Shown here: in pieces, positions 63,953 through 64,000 of the stretch
How positions within the stretch are numbered: position 1 is the first letter of the stretch
Layout: each line of letters opens with the position of its first letter
Origin: Microvirga antarctica
GTDB lineage: Bacteria; Pseudomonadota; Alphaproteobacteria; Rhizobiales; Beijerinckiaceae
DNA length: 64,000 nucleotides
Reading direction: 5' to 3'
Assembly (NCBI RefSeq): GCF_017921815.1
Contig: NZ_JAGEMM010000007.1
Span: forward strand, 62,001 to 126,000
Translations under genes and position numbers: made by a program
Notes under the pieces: model-generated
What the model saw: only the letters and a program-made list of their open reading frames with translations
Databases searched by the model: none
What the model was told of the DNA's origin: nothing

Positions 63953-64000
63953 CCTCTCTTTTGGGAAGAGGCCTGCCCGACGGAGCGATTTCTGGCCTGT

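Overview
The window is high-GC, gene-dense chromosomal DNA from an alphaproteobacterium, most likely order Hyphomicrobiales (Rhizobiales). Evidence: a C4-pathway 5-aminolevulinate synthase (hemA); a tRNA-His without an encoded G-1, with A73 and a G1-U72 pair; and the run murA - DUF2948 - hisD - UPF0262 - low-molecular-weight phosphatase. A family such as Methylobacteriaceae, Beijerinckiaceae or Boseaceae would fit, but the genus is not decided here. I see no insertion sequence, prophage, CRISPR array or integrase; the region looks like core chromosome with metabolic islands.

1-9.6 kb: a flavin amine-oxidase-like gene cut by the left edge, a secreted type-B carboxylesterase, a 43-residue membrane peptide, a periplasmic class A acid phosphatase, tRNA-His, a tripartite tricarboxylate transporter operon (tctB-tctA-tctC, minus strand), a TerC-family membrane protein and an AzlC/AzlD branched-chain amino-acid exporter pair. 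9.5-15.4 kb: the murA/DUF2948/hisD/UPF0262/phosphatase run, then hemA with a FixK/FNR-type box, then tRNA-Thr.

15.8-25.9 kb: two RTX calcium-binding secreted proteins (one with a transglutaminase-like N-terminal domain), small secreted and cytosolic proteins of unknown function, a dCache-HAMP class III nucleotide cyclase, a free methionine-R-sulfoxide reductase, and pbpC. 25.9-34 kb: a giant alpha-2-macroglobulin paired with pbpC, a secreted peptidoglycan-binding pseudoprotease, a Nudix hydrolase and an inositol-monophosphatase-like enzyme. 34-41 kb: an iron/sugar-phosphate-type ABC importer with an attenuator-like hairpin after the binding-protein gene, an ion channel with a C-terminal zinc ribbon, a HAD phosphatase and an FMN reductase.

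41.2-48.7 kb is the most interesting stretch: iron-type alcohol dehydrogenase, aldehyde dehydrogenase, PuuA/GlnA-like glutamate-amine ligase, ethanolamine-type APC permease, N-formylglutamate-amidohydrolase-like enzyme and a divergent MurR/RpiR regulator with a palindrome between the divergent genes. Together they could import an amino alcohol, cap it with gamma-glutamate, oxidise alcohol to aldehyde to acid, and release glutamate: a possible B12-independent route for ethanolamine or a similar amine. 48.7-58.5 kb: AbrB-type membrane protein, aminotransferase, mscL, a VOC protein and DoxX gene under a divergent LysR regulator, a 1169-residue symporter-hybrid histidine kinase, a DsbA-fold isomerase and a DinB protein. 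58.5-63.9 kb: a fatty-acid beta-oxidation operon (acyl-CoA dehydrogenase, thiolase, FadB/J-like).

All functional calls come from reading translated sequence and known motifs; no database search was run.
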